NCBI GenBank assembly: GCA_964630925.1
Contig: CAZVZK010000022.1
Location: 23,537 to 87,536 of the forward strand
Origin: RGDT01 sp964630925
GTDB taxonomy: Bacteria > Planctomycetota > Planctomycetia > Gemmatales > Gemmataceae
Length of the DNA stretch: 64,000 bases
Direction: 5' to 3'
Part shown: positions 1-7,787 of the stretch, piece by piece
Position numbering within the stretch: the stretch's first letter is position 1
Layout of the letters: each line of letters opens with the position of its first letter
Notes under the pieces: generated by a model
What the model saw: the letters and a program-made list of their open reading frames with translations, nothing else
Database searches by the model: none
What the model was told of the DNA's origin: nothing
Made by a program: the position numbers and the translations under genes

Positions 1-1
1 C

Positions 2-2887
2 CCCGGGTACGAGATCCTGGGGGAGCTGGGGCGGGGCGGGATGGGCGTCGTCTACAAGGCCCGCCAGGTGCAGCTCAAGAGGCTCGTCGCGTTGAAGATG
101 GTCCGTGCGGGCGAGCACGCCGGGGAAGCGGAGGTTGCCCGCTTTCGTGTCGAGGCGGAGGCGGTGGCCCGGTTGCAGCACCCCAACATCGTCCAGATCC
201 ACGAGGTAGGGGAGCACCGGGGGCAGCCCTACTGTTCTCTGGAGTTCGTCAGCGGCGGCACGCTGGCCGCTCGCCTGGCCGGAACGCCCCAGCCGCCGCG
301 CGAAGCGGCCACCCTGGCCCGGACGCTGGCGCTGGCGATGGACGTCGCGCACAAGCGCGGCATCGTGCATCGTGATTTGAAGCCAGCGAACGTCCTGCTG
401 ACGGAGGACGGCACGCCGAAGATCACCGACTTCGGCCTCGCCAAGCGTCTCGATGAGGACACCGCACAGACCCGCACTGGCGCCGTCATGGGCACGCCCG
501 CCTACATGGCGCCGGAGCAGGCGCTTGGCCTGAAGGAGGTGGGCCCGCTGGCGGACGTGTACGCGCTGGGGGTGATCCTCTACGAGATGCTGACCGGCCT
601 GCCACCCTTCAAGGCGGCGACGGTGCTGGAGACCCTGGAGCAGGTCCGCACACGGGAGCCGGTGCCGGTGCGCCTGTATCAGCCGAAGGTGCCCCGCGAC
701 CTGGAGACGGTCTGCCTCAAATGCCTGGAGAAGGACCCGCGCAAGCGCTATGGCTCTGCGGGGGCGCTGGCAGAGGACCTTGAGCGATGGCTGGACGGCA
801 AGCCGATTCAGGCCCGCCGCAGCCGAGTCTGGGAGCGGGCGTACCGTTGGATCCGACGCAACCCGTTAGTGGCGACCCTGGGCGCGCTACTTGCCCTCGC
901 CTTCCTCGGCGGTTTCGCTGGCGTCTTCTGGCAGTGGCGTCAGACAACGCTGGCGTTGGGCCAGGCGGAGAGCAACCTCTACCTTCAGCGCATCAACCTG
1001 GCTGACCGTGAAGCCAAGGACAACCCCGACCGAGCCGAGGTGCTGCTTGACCTGTGCCCGGCCGCGCTGCGCCACTGGGAGTGGCACTACCTCAAGCGGC
1101 GCAGTCAACGCAACTGGCTCCGAGTCGAGGGCCACACGGACCAAGTCCGCTGCGTGGCTTACGGCGCCGACGGTAAGCGGGTGGCCTCGTCAGGCAACGA
1201 CAGGTCCGTGCGCATCTGGGATGCGGCCACCGGGCAGGGATTGCTGACCCTGCGCGGGCACGCCGGTTGGGTCAACTCCGTGGCCTTCCACGCCGATGGC
1301 AAGTGGCTGGTGTCCGCGAGCGAGGACGGCGCCGTCAAGGTCTGGGACGCCGCCGACGGCCGGGAGCTGCGGAGCTTTCAGTACGACCTGGTTCTCTGGA
1401 TGACGCTCAGCCCCGACGGTCGGCTCTTCGCCGTCCTTCGGACCGACGGGCTGGCGGTCCATGACCTGGAAACCGGCCGGGCGCTCACCACGATCCCTGG
1501 CCGATTCTCCGGCCACGGCAAGGCCGTCGCCTTCAGCCCCGACCGTCGAAGCATCGCCGCACCACTTGACGCCTGCCTCCGGATCTGGGACGTGCAAACA
1601 GGGAAGGAAGTCCATCTGCTGGATAAGGCCATGGTCCAGGGAGCTTACAGCCTGACGTTCAGCCCCGACAGCCGCCGTCTCTACGCCAGTCAGTACCAGG
1701 ATAGATACCCGGCGTTGAGAGTCTGGGATACAACGACAGGCCGCGAGATCCCGAAGGCCCTGAGTACGCCGTTGACCGTCGCCGTGATGGCGCTGAGCCC
1801 GGACGGCCGAAGCCTCGCCACCGGAGGCTACGAGGGCATCGTCAAGGTCCGGAACACGGCTACCGGCAAGGACCTGCACGCCACGCGGACCTTCCCTGAT
1901 CCCGTGGTGTCCCTGGCGTTCCAGCCGAACGGGAAGGGATTGGCCGTGGCAGCAGGGCGCGACGTGTGGCTGAAGGCCTGGGAAGGGCAACAATCCCAGG
2001 GGCCAATCTCCGTCCAGGCCCATCCGGGGGGAGTGACGTCCGTGGCCTTCAGCCCGGACGGCAGCCGCCTCGTCTCATCCGGCGAAAACGATCGGATCAA
2101 GGTCTGGGATGGGCGAACCGAGCGGCCGGTCCAGGAGCTCACCGCGCCATCGAAGGGATTCAACGGGGTGGCGTTCAGCAAGGATGGCCGACGCTTGTTG
2201 GCAACAGGCCGGGACGGCGCCGTCTACTCTTGGGGCTCAGCCAGCGGAGAGCCGGGTCGGCTCTTGCGTGTCCCGGGCAGTGAGCTGACCGACGCGGCCT
2301 TCAGCCCGGACGGGCGGCGCATCGCCACGGCTGGCAGCGACCGGGCGGTGCGGGTTTGGGACGCGGAAAGCGGGCAGGAGGTCCTGGCTTGCAGCGGGCA
2401 TGAGGCGGGCGTGTGGGGCGTGAGCTTCAGCCCGGATGGCCGCCGGCTTGCCACGGCCGGCGGCGACGGGACCGTGCGGCTCTGGGATGCCACGACGGGT
2501 CTGGAGGCCCTCACCCTGAGTGGGCATAATTCGTACGTGTTGAGCGTCGCTTTCCATCCCAACGGCCGGTTGCTGGCATCGGCGAGCACCGACGAGACGG
2601 TGCGCCTCTGGGACGTGTCGGCCGGTCGCGAAGTTGCCAAGCTGCTCGGGCACACCGGCCCGGTCCGCGGCCTGTGTTTCAGCCCCGACGGGCTGCGGCT
2701 GGCCTCGGCCAGCGAGGACGGCACCGTGCGTCTTTGGGACGTGGCCACCGGCCAGGAGGCGCTCAGCTTGCCAGACCCCGACGGCAAGGTCCGTTGGGTG
2801 ACTTTCAGCCCGGACGGCTGGCGCCTGGCGGCCGCCAACTCAGATGGGACCGTCAAGATTTGGGATGCGACGCCGCTTGGGAGCTGA
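2..2887 (+). CDS. Serine/threonine protein kinase with C-terminal WD40 propellers (5' end outside window)
   Basis: The open frame runs from the first bases, so the start lies upstream; an ATG at 41 sits inside the glycine-rich loop and cannot be the real start. The kinase core is complete from the loop onward: ELGRGGMGVVY, the lysine in VALKMV, HRDLKPANVLL, DFGLAKR, and the APEQ motif. A hydrophobic stretch (about 890-960) follows as a single membrane span, then about twelve WD40 repeats ending in variants of VRLWDATTG. This kinase-TM-WD40 layout is common in planctomycetes: a cytoplasmic Hanks-type kinase with a propeller sensor or scaffold on the other side of the membrane. The substrate cannot be read from sequence. 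Confidence 0.93.
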   Translation, partial: PGYEILGELGRGGMGVVYKARQVQLKRLVALKMVRAGEHAGEAEVARFRVEAEAVARLQHPNIVQIHEVGEHRGQPYCSLEFVSGGTLAARLAGTPQPPREAATLARTLALAMDVAHKRGIVHRDLKPANVLLTEDGTPKITDFGLAKRLDEDTAQTRTGAVMGTPAYMAPEQALGLKEVGPLADVYALGVILYEMLTGLPPFKAATVLETLEQVRTREPVPVRLYQPKVPRDLETVCLKCLEKDPRKRYGSAGALAEDLERWLDGKPIQARRSRVWERAYRWIRRNPLVATLGALLALAFLGGFAGVFWQWRQTTLALGQAESNLYLQRINLADREAKDNPDRAEVLLDLCPAALRHWEWHYLKRRSQRNWLRVEGHTDQVRCVAYGADGKRVASSGNDRSVRIWDAATGQGLLTLRGHAGWVNSVAFHADGKWLVSASEDGAVKVWDAADGRELRSFQYDLVLWMTLSPDGRLFAVLRTDGLAVHDLETGRALTTIPGRFSGHGKAVAFSPDRRSIAAPLDACLRIWDVQTGKEVHLLDKAMVQGAYSLTFSPDSRRLYASQYQDRYPALRVWDTTTGREIPKALSTPLTVAVMALSPDGRSLATGGYEGIVKVRNTATGKDLHATRTFPDPVVSLAFQPNGKGLAVAAGRDVWLKAWEGQQSQGPISVQAHPGGVTSVAFSPDGSRLVSSGENDRIKVWDGRTERPVQELTAPSKGFNGVAFSKDGRRLLATGRDGAVYSWGSASGEPGRLLRVPGSELTDAAFSPDGRRIATAGSDRAVRVWDAESGQEVLACSGHEAGVWGVSFSPDGRRLATAGGDGTVRLWDATTGLEALTLSGHNSYVLSVAFHPNGRLLASASTDETVRLWDVSAGREVAKLLGHTGPVRGLCFSPDGLRLASASEDGTVRLWDVATGQEALSLPDPDGKVRWVTFSPDGWRLAAANSDGTVKIWDATPLGS

Positions 2888-2932
2888 AATAGGGGCGTGG
2901 GGGGCGGTTGCTCGACGCTGCGTTAAGTGTTT

Positions 2933-2986
2933 TTCGACAGAACAATCCAAAGCGGTATCGAGACACCGCATCCAAATCGTGTCGAA
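2933..2986 (+). repeat. Nested inverted repeats in the leader of the DUF1559 gene
   Basis: TTCGACA at 2933-2939 pairs with TGTCGAA at 2980-2986, and inside this GCGGT at 2952-2956 pairs with ACCGC at 2965-2969. The element lies 27 bases before the chosen ATG at 3014. It could be an operator, a structured leader or a terminator for the kinase gene; no T-tract follows it. Low confidence in function. Confidence 0.4.
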
Positions 2987-3013
2987 GATAGATGCATCTA
3001 CAGGAGTCCTGTC

Positions 3014-3934
3014 ATGCGACAACATCGTGTCCGCTCCCGTGACGGCTTCACCTTGATCGAGCTGCTGGTCGTCATCGCCATCATCGCGGTGCTGATCGGC
3101 TTGCTCCTCCCCGCCGTCCAGAAGGTCCGCGACGCCGCCGCTCGCATCCAGTGCGCCAACAACCTCAAGCAGATCGTCCTGGGACGCCTCCACTTCCACG
3201 ACACGTACGGCCGGACGCCGTGCGGTGTCGGTTGGATGTCCGAGCCGAACGTGGGCGGACCGGGTAAGGCCTACGGCATCTGCTGGTTCCATGTTCTCCC
3301 CTTTATTGAGCAGGAGGCCCTCTACAAGAGTTCATTCGATGGAACTGTATACGACGCGAGAAATAACGGCGTCTACGCCAAGCCGGTCAAGACCTACGTT
3401 TGTCCTTCCGATCCCAGTGTTGAGGCCGGCGGCGTCGTGACCCTCAACTCAGGTGCCGTCTGGGGTGCCGCCTCCTACGCCGCCAATACACTGATTGATG
3501 CCACCTGCGATCAGAACGGAAACATTATTGACATCTACGGGAATTTTCGCCTCCCTGGCTCGTGCCCTGACGGTACGTCCAACACCATCTACATCAGCGA
3601 GAAACTCGCACACTGCACCAACGCGAATTACAAGGAGGGCGGGACCTTGTGGGCCTACTGGCTCGCGGATGCCTCCATGCAGCCGCTGCACGGGGCCTTT
3701 GCGATCTCGTTATGGAACGGCTACTCCACCGGGCCCGCCTCGAAGTTCCTGGTCCGGCCCAGCCCGTCCCGCGGCAACTGCGACCCGACCCTGGCCTCGA
3801 GCCCGCACACCGGCGGCATCAACGTCGGCATGCTGGACGGCGGCGTCCGCTTCCTGTCGGCCGGCATCAGCGGCAAGACCTGGTGGGAAGCCTGCACGCC
3901 CGCCGGTGGCGAGGTTCTGGGCCCAGACTGGTGA
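3014..3934 (+). CDS. DUF1559 domain-containing pseudopilin-like protein
   Basis: This 306-residue protein starts with a type IV prepilin-like leader: basic MRQHRVRSRDG, then FTLIELLVV and a hydrophobic helix, with predicted prepilin peptidase cleavage after Gly11. The rest matches the DUF1559 (SBP_bac_10) family that is greatly expanded in planctomycetes, including the C-terminal block with GTSNTI, SPHTGGINVGMLDGGVRFL. I chose ATG 3014 over the open start at 2927 because AGGAGT lies at 3002-3007 and the upstream extension reads as unlikely sequence before the leader. The role of the family is unknown; a cell-surface or pseudopilus function is inferred from the leader. Confidence 0.92.
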   Translation: MRQHRVRSRDGFTLIELLVVIAIIAVLIGLLLPAVQKVRDAAARIQCANNLKQIVLGRLHFHDTYGRTPCGVGWMSEPNVGGPGKAYGICWFHVLPFIEQEALYKSSFDGTVYDARNNGVYAKPVKTYVCPSDPSVEAGGVVTLNSGAVWGAASYAANTLIDATCDQNGNIIDIYGNFRLPGSCPDGTSNTIYISEKLAHCTNANYKEGGTLWAYWLADASMQPLHGAFAISLWNGYSTGPASKFLVRPSPSRGNCDPTLASSPHTGGINVGMLDGGVRFLSAGISGKTWWEACTPAGGEVLGPDW

Positions 3935-4027
3935 CAGGGCGGCGGGCCCTGGTGAGCCGAGCGGCACCGCGCCACGGTCGGGCCAGCCCGTTCGGCTCGC
4001 GGAGCCTTTTCGGAATAGGAGGTCAAC

Positions 4028-4471
4028 ATGCCCGGTGCGACGCGATGGATAACCGGTGGGCTCGTGCTGCTGGCCCTGGCGGTGGTCGGTTGTGGGTCTC
4101 GGACGCCCTCGGTGTCCGGCAAGGTGACGTTCAAGGGCCTCCCGCTGCCTTCCGGCACGGTCCTGTTCCACGGTGGCGACGGCCGCGTCGAACACGGACT
4201 GATCGACGGAGAGGGCAGATACAACATCGCCAACGCCCCCCTCGGATCGGTGCGCATCACGGTGCAATCGCACGCCGCCCAACCGCTGGGTCTGCCCTCA
4301 CTCGGCGGAAAGCCTCCTACGGCACCGGCAGAGCTCGCCCCGCCGGCGACAGAGAAGCGTGACGGCACGTTCGTACCCATCCCGCCTCGCTACCTCGACA
4401 AGGAGCAGTCCCGCCTCGAGTACAACGTCCGTCCTGGCACCCAGACTCACGACATCGAACTACAGCCCTGA
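4028..4471 (+). CDS. Small lipoprotein with carboxypeptidase-regulatory-like fold
   Basis: This 147-residue protein has an N-terminal signal with a lipobox ending at Cys22 (LAVVGC), so it should be lipid-anchored. The mature part (VSGKVTFKGLPLPSGTVLF) resembles the beta-sandwich carboxypeptidase-regulatory or transthyretin-like domain seen in many small planctomycete lipoproteins. AGGAGG sits just ahead of the ATG. It follows the DUF1559 gene by 93 bases, a frequent pairing in planctomycetes, which suggests co-expression. No catalytic residues are seen. Confidence 0.82.
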   Translation: MPGATRWITGGLVLLALAVVGCGSRTPSVSGKVTFKGLPLPSGTVLFHGGDGRVEHGLIDGEGRYNIANAPLGSVRITVQSHAAQPLGLPSLGGKPPTAPAELAPPATEKRDGTFVPIPPRYLDKEQSRLEYNVRPGTQTHDIELQP

Positions 4472-4605
4472 CATGTGTCGGTCATCACCGTGTTCGTCCC
4501 CGCTCGGCAAGATGAGGCTACCTCAACGAGCTGCTCAGCTTCAGGAGATGGGCAGCCCATTTCGACGATGCTGGCCTCGACGAACGCATCTCGCCGTGAG
4601 CTGCT

Positions 4606-4716
4606 TCATCCGATCCGCGAGCGTTTCTCCAGGTACGCCGCCAGCAGGTGGTTGTACGGCTCCTTCGTGCAGGCCAGCCCGTAGCTCACCTTGCGTTCGC
4701 CGCGTGAGTGCTTCAA
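4606..4716 (-). pseudogene. Remnant of the 3' end of an unknown gene (copy 1)
   Basis: Read on the minus strand, the last codons give ERKVSYGLACTKEPYNHLL followed by AAYLEKRSRIG and a TGA. The same C-terminus ends with one or two substitutions at 6227-6336. Upstream of the LK codons the reading frame becomes the antisense of the M6-protease relic, so the gene body is gone. I do not recognise the family. Confidence 0.6.
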
Positions 4717-5053
4717 GATCCTCGTCCGTCTGGATGGCAGCGAATACTTCCTGCTGGAGAACCGGACGGCGAAGGGGTTCGACGCGGCGTTGCCGGGGCA
4801 CGGCCTGTTGGTCTGGCGTGTCGTGGGCGGCAGGCCGACGCTGGAGGAGTCGCACGGCGTGGAGGGGCCGCGAGGCCCGCTGGTGCATCTGGATGCGATG
4901 CCGTTCCCCAGCCGGGCGAACAGGGCGTTCACGCCGCACACGACGCCGTCGAGCCGCTCACCCAACGGCGGGGGGTTGCCGGTGAACGTGACGAACATCC
5001 GCCGTCTGCCGGACGGGCGGGTCACGCTGCACCTGGGCTACGAGTACGATTGA
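4691..5053 (+). pseudogene. C-terminal fragment of an M6 (immune-inhibitor-A-like) metalloprotease
   Basis: From 4712 the frame reads FKILVRLDGSEYFLLENR and then GFDAALPGHGLLVWRV, the pattern that closes the catalytic region of M6 metalloproteases. The HExxH zinc motif and everything before it are missing, and the fragment abuts the remnant gene end on its left. It ends normally at a TGA at 5051-5053. It is most likely a relic left by recombination. It could be expressed from an internal start as a 120-residue protein, but no good ribosome site precedes it. Confidence 0.6.
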
Positions 5054-5084
5054 AACGCAGAGGCCCACCTTGGCGGCGCGACAG

Positions 5085-5384
5085 ATGAAACAATCCCTCA
5101 AGGCGGCCCTGATCACCTTCGCGGCCCTCCTGCCGGTGTGCTGCTGTCTGATCCCCCTCGTCAGCATCCGAGGTTGGATCAAGCCGCACCAGGACCACCT
5201 GCAGGACAGGATCAAGGAGGGGATGACCAAGGCGGAGGTTCTATCGATCCTAGGTGAGCCCGCCGAGCGTTTCACGCCCGCCGATGACTTGGAGCGGTGG
5301 TACTACCGCACCGGCCTGCTCCCGGTGACTACCTTCGGCGTGGCATTCGGGCCGGACGAGCGAGTCGTCCACACCTGGATCTGA
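5085..5384 (+). CDS. Small membrane-anchored BamE/SmpA-like protein
   Basis: A 99-residue protein with one N-terminal hydrophobic segment containing CCC (about residues 7-25) and a short domain with IKEGMTKAEVLSILGEP, the hallmark of the SmpA/OmlA (BamE-like) fold. A weaker TTG start 15 bases upstream is possible. The domain is used in outer-membrane assembly in proteobacteria, but in planctomycetes it occurs in many small proteins of unknown role, so only the fold is claimed. The gene starts 31 bases after the protease relic. Confidence 0.65.
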   Translation: MKQSLKAALITFAALLPVCCCLIPLVSIRGWIKPHQDHLQDRIKEGMTKAEVLSILGEPAERFTPADDLERWYYRTGLLPVTTFGVAFGPDERVVHTWI

Positions 5385-5391
5385 CAACCCC

Positions 5392-5424
5392 ATCCGATCC
5401 GTGATCGTTTCTTTCAGTACCCGG
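5392..5424 (-). pseudogene. Degenerate third copy of the unknown gene's 3' end
   Basis: These 33 bases match the terminal codons of the remnants at 4606 and 6227 at roughly three-quarters of positions (minus-strand reading KKRSRIG), but the stop codon position is now TGG and an in-frame stop lies upstream. It sits between two unrelated genes. Confidence 0.4.
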
Positions 5425-5431
5425 CCCGGCC

Positions 5432-6202
5432 TCAGGCAGGCGAGGCGGGGCTGGCCCTCTGGAACCGGCTCTCAAACTCGCGTGGGGTGGCGATGCCGAA
5501 CCCTTCCAGCACCATGCGCGCGCCGACGTAATGCCGTGTCAGGACCTCATCACCGCCGGGGTGGATGGGCATGATGACGAGAGCGCCCGTGTCCGGGTGC
5601 TTGTACACACGCGTGTCCGGCTCCGGCTCGCGGGACAGAAACCCGAACGAGCGGAGGACGCCATCGAGATCGGCGTAGGTGATGCCCGTCATCGAACGAC
5701 CCCCCCAATCGTAGCGCCGCGTGGCCTCCTGGATGAGCCGGCGTATCCGCCGGATCGCCCTCCGCCCCAGCCGCTGCCCCTCCGGGATGTTGACCCGGAC
5801 CGTGCGGGCGCCCGGCCTCGGGTGCCTGGCCGACGGGTCGCTGAAGTGCCCCTGGATGTGGAGCCAGTACGCCCGGCGCCGCGGCGCGTCAAACAACACC
5901 AGAAGAACCGGCTGCCGCTCCCGACGCCACTGATTGTAGTCCCGGACATCGAGGTCGAAGGCGGCCGTGCCCCCGACCAGAGTGATCGAGTCAGACGCCT
6001 TGAGCTGCCAGTACGCCAGCCCGACCTCCGCGTGGCCGTCCTCATCGAAAGGCTGCATCCACAGGTCGAAGCCGTAGTCCATCTCCATCCGCTGGACGAC
6101 GTGCCCCTCTTCCAGAATGAAACGCTCGACGAAGTTGTGGCTGAGGTCGGCGATGACGTGTTCGCGCGTCCGCCGTTTCCTCTCGTCATGCGTGCGAGCC
6201 AC
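5432..6202 (-). CDS. DUF4365 nuclease-like domain fused to a HicA-like domain
   Basis: As read, this encodes 256 residues. Residues 15-165 match DUF4365, a PD-(D/E)xK-like fold with the expected spaced residues Asp46 and Gln66-x-Lys68 (YGFDL, YWQLKAS). Residues 171-245 (TYADLDGVLRSFGF, then RVYKHPDTGALVIMP) resemble a HicA-type small domain. The junction carries seven Gs (5700-5706) followed by ATGA: with six Gs the DUF4365 frame would end in WGVVR at the TGA overlapping Met171. So this may be two overlapping genes joined by a one-base indel. No HicB-like partner is seen. The nuclease role is inferred from the fold. Confidence 0.7.
   Translation of the reverse strand: MARTHDERKRRTREHVIADLSHNFVERFILEEGHVVQRMEMDYGFDLWMQPFDEDGHAEVGLAYWQLKASDSITLVGGTAAFDLDVRDYNQWRRERQPVLLVLFDAPRRRAYWLHIQGHFSDPSARHPRPGARTVRVNIPEGQRLGRRAIRRIRRLIQEATRRYDWGGRSMTGITYADLDGVLRSFGFLSREPEPDTRVYKHPDTGALVIMPIHPGGDEVLTRHYVGARMVLEGFGIATPREFESRFQRASPASPA
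5700..5706 (-). repeat. G7 homopolymer at the domain junction
   Basis: Seven cytosines on the plus strand (G7 in the coding sense) lie eight bases before the ATG of Met171. Loss of one base would stop the DUF4365 frame at the TGA at 5689-5691 and leave the HicA-like domain as a separate 86-codon gene with an ATGA overlap. It is a candidate phase-variable tract or a sequencing error. Confidence 0.6.
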
Positions 6203-6226
6203 CGTGCCGCCCTCCTCCCGCTCGCC

Positions 6227-6336
6227 TCACCCGATCCGCGAGCGCTTCTCCAGGTACGCCGCCAGGAGGTGGTCGTAAGGTTCCTTCGTGCAGGCCAGCC
6301 CGTAGCTCACCTTGCGCTCGAAGCACGCCGTCTTCA
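6227..6336 (-). pseudogene. Remnant of the 3' end of an unknown gene (copy 2)
   Basis: The minus strand reads LKTACFERKVSYG, then LACTKEPYDHLL and AAYLEKRSRIG before a TGA at 6227. It is about 90% identical in DNA to copy 1 over its conserved part. It is cut off close to the stop of the amidotransferase gene at 6366, so only the end of the gene survives. Confidence 0.6.
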
Positions 6337-6365
6337 GGCAGCCAGGGGACCGGCCTGGGTCCTGA

Positions 6366-7112
6366 CTATCGCGCCCCGGCGGCGTCGAGGAAGTCGGTGA
6401 ACAGGCGGCGTTGCGAGTCGTGCCGGTCCGCCAGCTCCTCCGGGTGCCACTGCACGCCGACCAGGAACTGCCCGTTGGAGCCCTCGACGCCCTCGATCAA
6501 TCCGTCGGGGGCGTGGGCGCTGGCCACCAGCGACGGCGCCAGCCGCTTGATCCCCTGGTGGTGCATGCTGTTGACGCGCGGGCACCGGTCCCCGAGCATC
6601 CGCCCCAGCCGCGACGACGGCTCCACCGTCACGTCATGCGCCAGGAAATCGCGCGTCAGGGCGTTCTCGGGGCGCGGGAAGTAATCGTGCTTCAGGGCGG
6701 GCATGTGTTCGGGGAGGTGCTGGTGCAGTGAGCCGCCGCAGGCGACGTTGAGCGCCTGGATGCCGCGGCACACGCCCAGGACGGGCTTCCCGTCGGCGAT
6801 GGCCCAGAGGATGAGCTGGATCTCGGTCCAGTCGCGGGCGGGGTCCGGGGCGTCGCAGGCGGCGTGGCGCGGCTCGCCGTAGTTGGCCGGGTCGATGTCC
6901 ACCCCGCCGGTCAGGAAGATGCCGTCGAGACGCTCGTAGATGGCGCGGAGGGTGGCGTCGTCCCCCTGGAGCAGGGGCACGAGGACGGGGACGGCCCCGC
7001 AGTCGGCGAGGACGCGGACGTAGCGCTGCCCCATGACCCAGCAGTTGGGCAGTTTGCCGGGGATGGCGGCGAGCGTCTGCATGGCGACGCCGATGATCGG
7101 CCGGGTAGGCAC
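6366..7112 (-). CDS. Class I glutamine amidotransferase, gamma-glutamyl-GABA hydrolase (peptidase C26) family
   Basis: This 248-residue protein has the full C26 triad: Cys115 in GVCRGIQALNV, His223 and Glu225 in QWHPEE. The family hydrolyses gamma-glutamyl bonds; the closest characterised members are PuuD-like gamma-glutamyl-GABA hydrolases of putrescine degradation. No other putrescine genes are nearby, so the substrate is open. The gene stands alone on the minus strand beside a gene remnant. ATG at 7112 is the first methionine and precedes the conserved RPIIGV strand. Confidence 0.88.
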   Translation of the reverse strand: MPTRPIIGVAMQTLAAIPGKLPNCWVMGQRYVRVLADCGAVPVLVPLLQGDDATLRAIYERLDGIFLTGGVDIDPANYGEPRHAACDAPDPARDWTEIQLILWAIADGKPVLGVCRGIQALNVACGGSLHQHLPEHMPALKHDYFPRPENALTRDFLAHDVTVEPSSRLGRMLGDRCPRVNSMHHQGIKRLAPSLVASAHAPDGLIEGVEGSNGQFLVGVQWHPEELADRHDSQRRLFTDFLDAAGAR

Positions 7113-7173
7113 GCGATGGCCCTCGGGGCGTCCTGATAGATTAGGTGATCGTGTGCCGGGGTGTCAACGGACA

Positions 7174-7398
7174 TCAGGACGGCGGTGGTGGGATGATCAC
7201 CTTCGTCACGGAGGCGGCGACGAACACATGTTGAGTACGATCCGGGGCGACGAAGACGTGGACATCAACGCTCCGGGATACCACCTCCGGGTGGGTCACG
7301 GGCAGTTGGGACCCGCTGTTGAACTCGATGGTGTAGGGTCGGAATGGGCGTAGGCGGTTGACGGCCCGGAGTATGGCATCGAGCTCGTCGGGTGTCAT
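7174..7398 (-). CDS. Small conserved hypothetical protein (paralogue of the upstream gene)
   Basis: A 74-residue protein with the pattern LDAILRAVNRLRPFRPYTIEF, then SGSQLPVTHPEVV and a C-terminal strand TKVIIP. It shares length and layout with the gene directly upstream, and its ATG overlaps that gene's TGA in an ATGA, implying translational coupling. No catalytic motif or signal is visible. Such short pairs are common in planctomycete genomes and have no assigned function. Confidence 0.65.
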   Translation of the reverse strand: MTPDELDAILRAVNRLRPFRPYTIEFNSGSQLPVTHPEVVSRSVDVHVFVAPDRTQHVFVAASVTKVIIPPPPS

Positions 7399-7631
7399 GG
7401 GGCGACCCCCTGGGGGGCCGCCTCACGGATGTCGCGAACCCCCTCACACTCGAAGGGGATGATCTCCAGGTCCGGCCCGGGGGGTAGGTAGACCGCCGCG
7501 CCCCCGTTGAACGCCAGGCGGGCCTCCTCGATTCGGATCTCGCTCCCGTCGAGCAGCTCGACGACGAACGGCTGGAACGGCTCGCGCCTCTTGAACTGAC
7601 GCAGGAGGTCCTCGAATCGCTGCTGATCCAT
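7395..7631 (-). CDS. Small conserved hypothetical protein
   Basis: A 78-residue protein: FEDLLRQFKRREPFQPFVVEL, then DGSEIRIEEARLAF, and PPGPDLEIIPFECEGV. The order of a helix, the RREPFQPF turn, a strand and a DGS turn matches the downstream overlapping gene, so the two look like an ancient tandem duplication. The upstream intergenic stretch to gatB (about 155 bases) should hold its promoter and that of gatB, which is divergent. Confidence 0.7.
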   Translation of the reverse strand: MDQQRFEDLLRQFKRREPFQPFVVELLDGSEIRIEEARLAFNGGAAVYLPPGPDLEIIPFECEGVRDIREAAPQGVAP

Positions 7632-7787
7632 GAGAAGCCCTCGACGGCGGCGGACGGGCGACCCTTCCAGAGTAAGGCACCCGCGCCCGGCATGTCAACA
7701 CGCCGCACCCCGGCGGGCATCCCGCGCCATACGCGGATCGTAGGATAACCGCTGCCGAGGACCGAACCACCACCCCGGAGCCGCGCC

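Noticed and set aside
5432..6202. A complete HicAB toxin-antitoxin system
   Set aside because: No HicB-like gene is next to the HicA-like domain on either strand, and the similarity is fold-level only.
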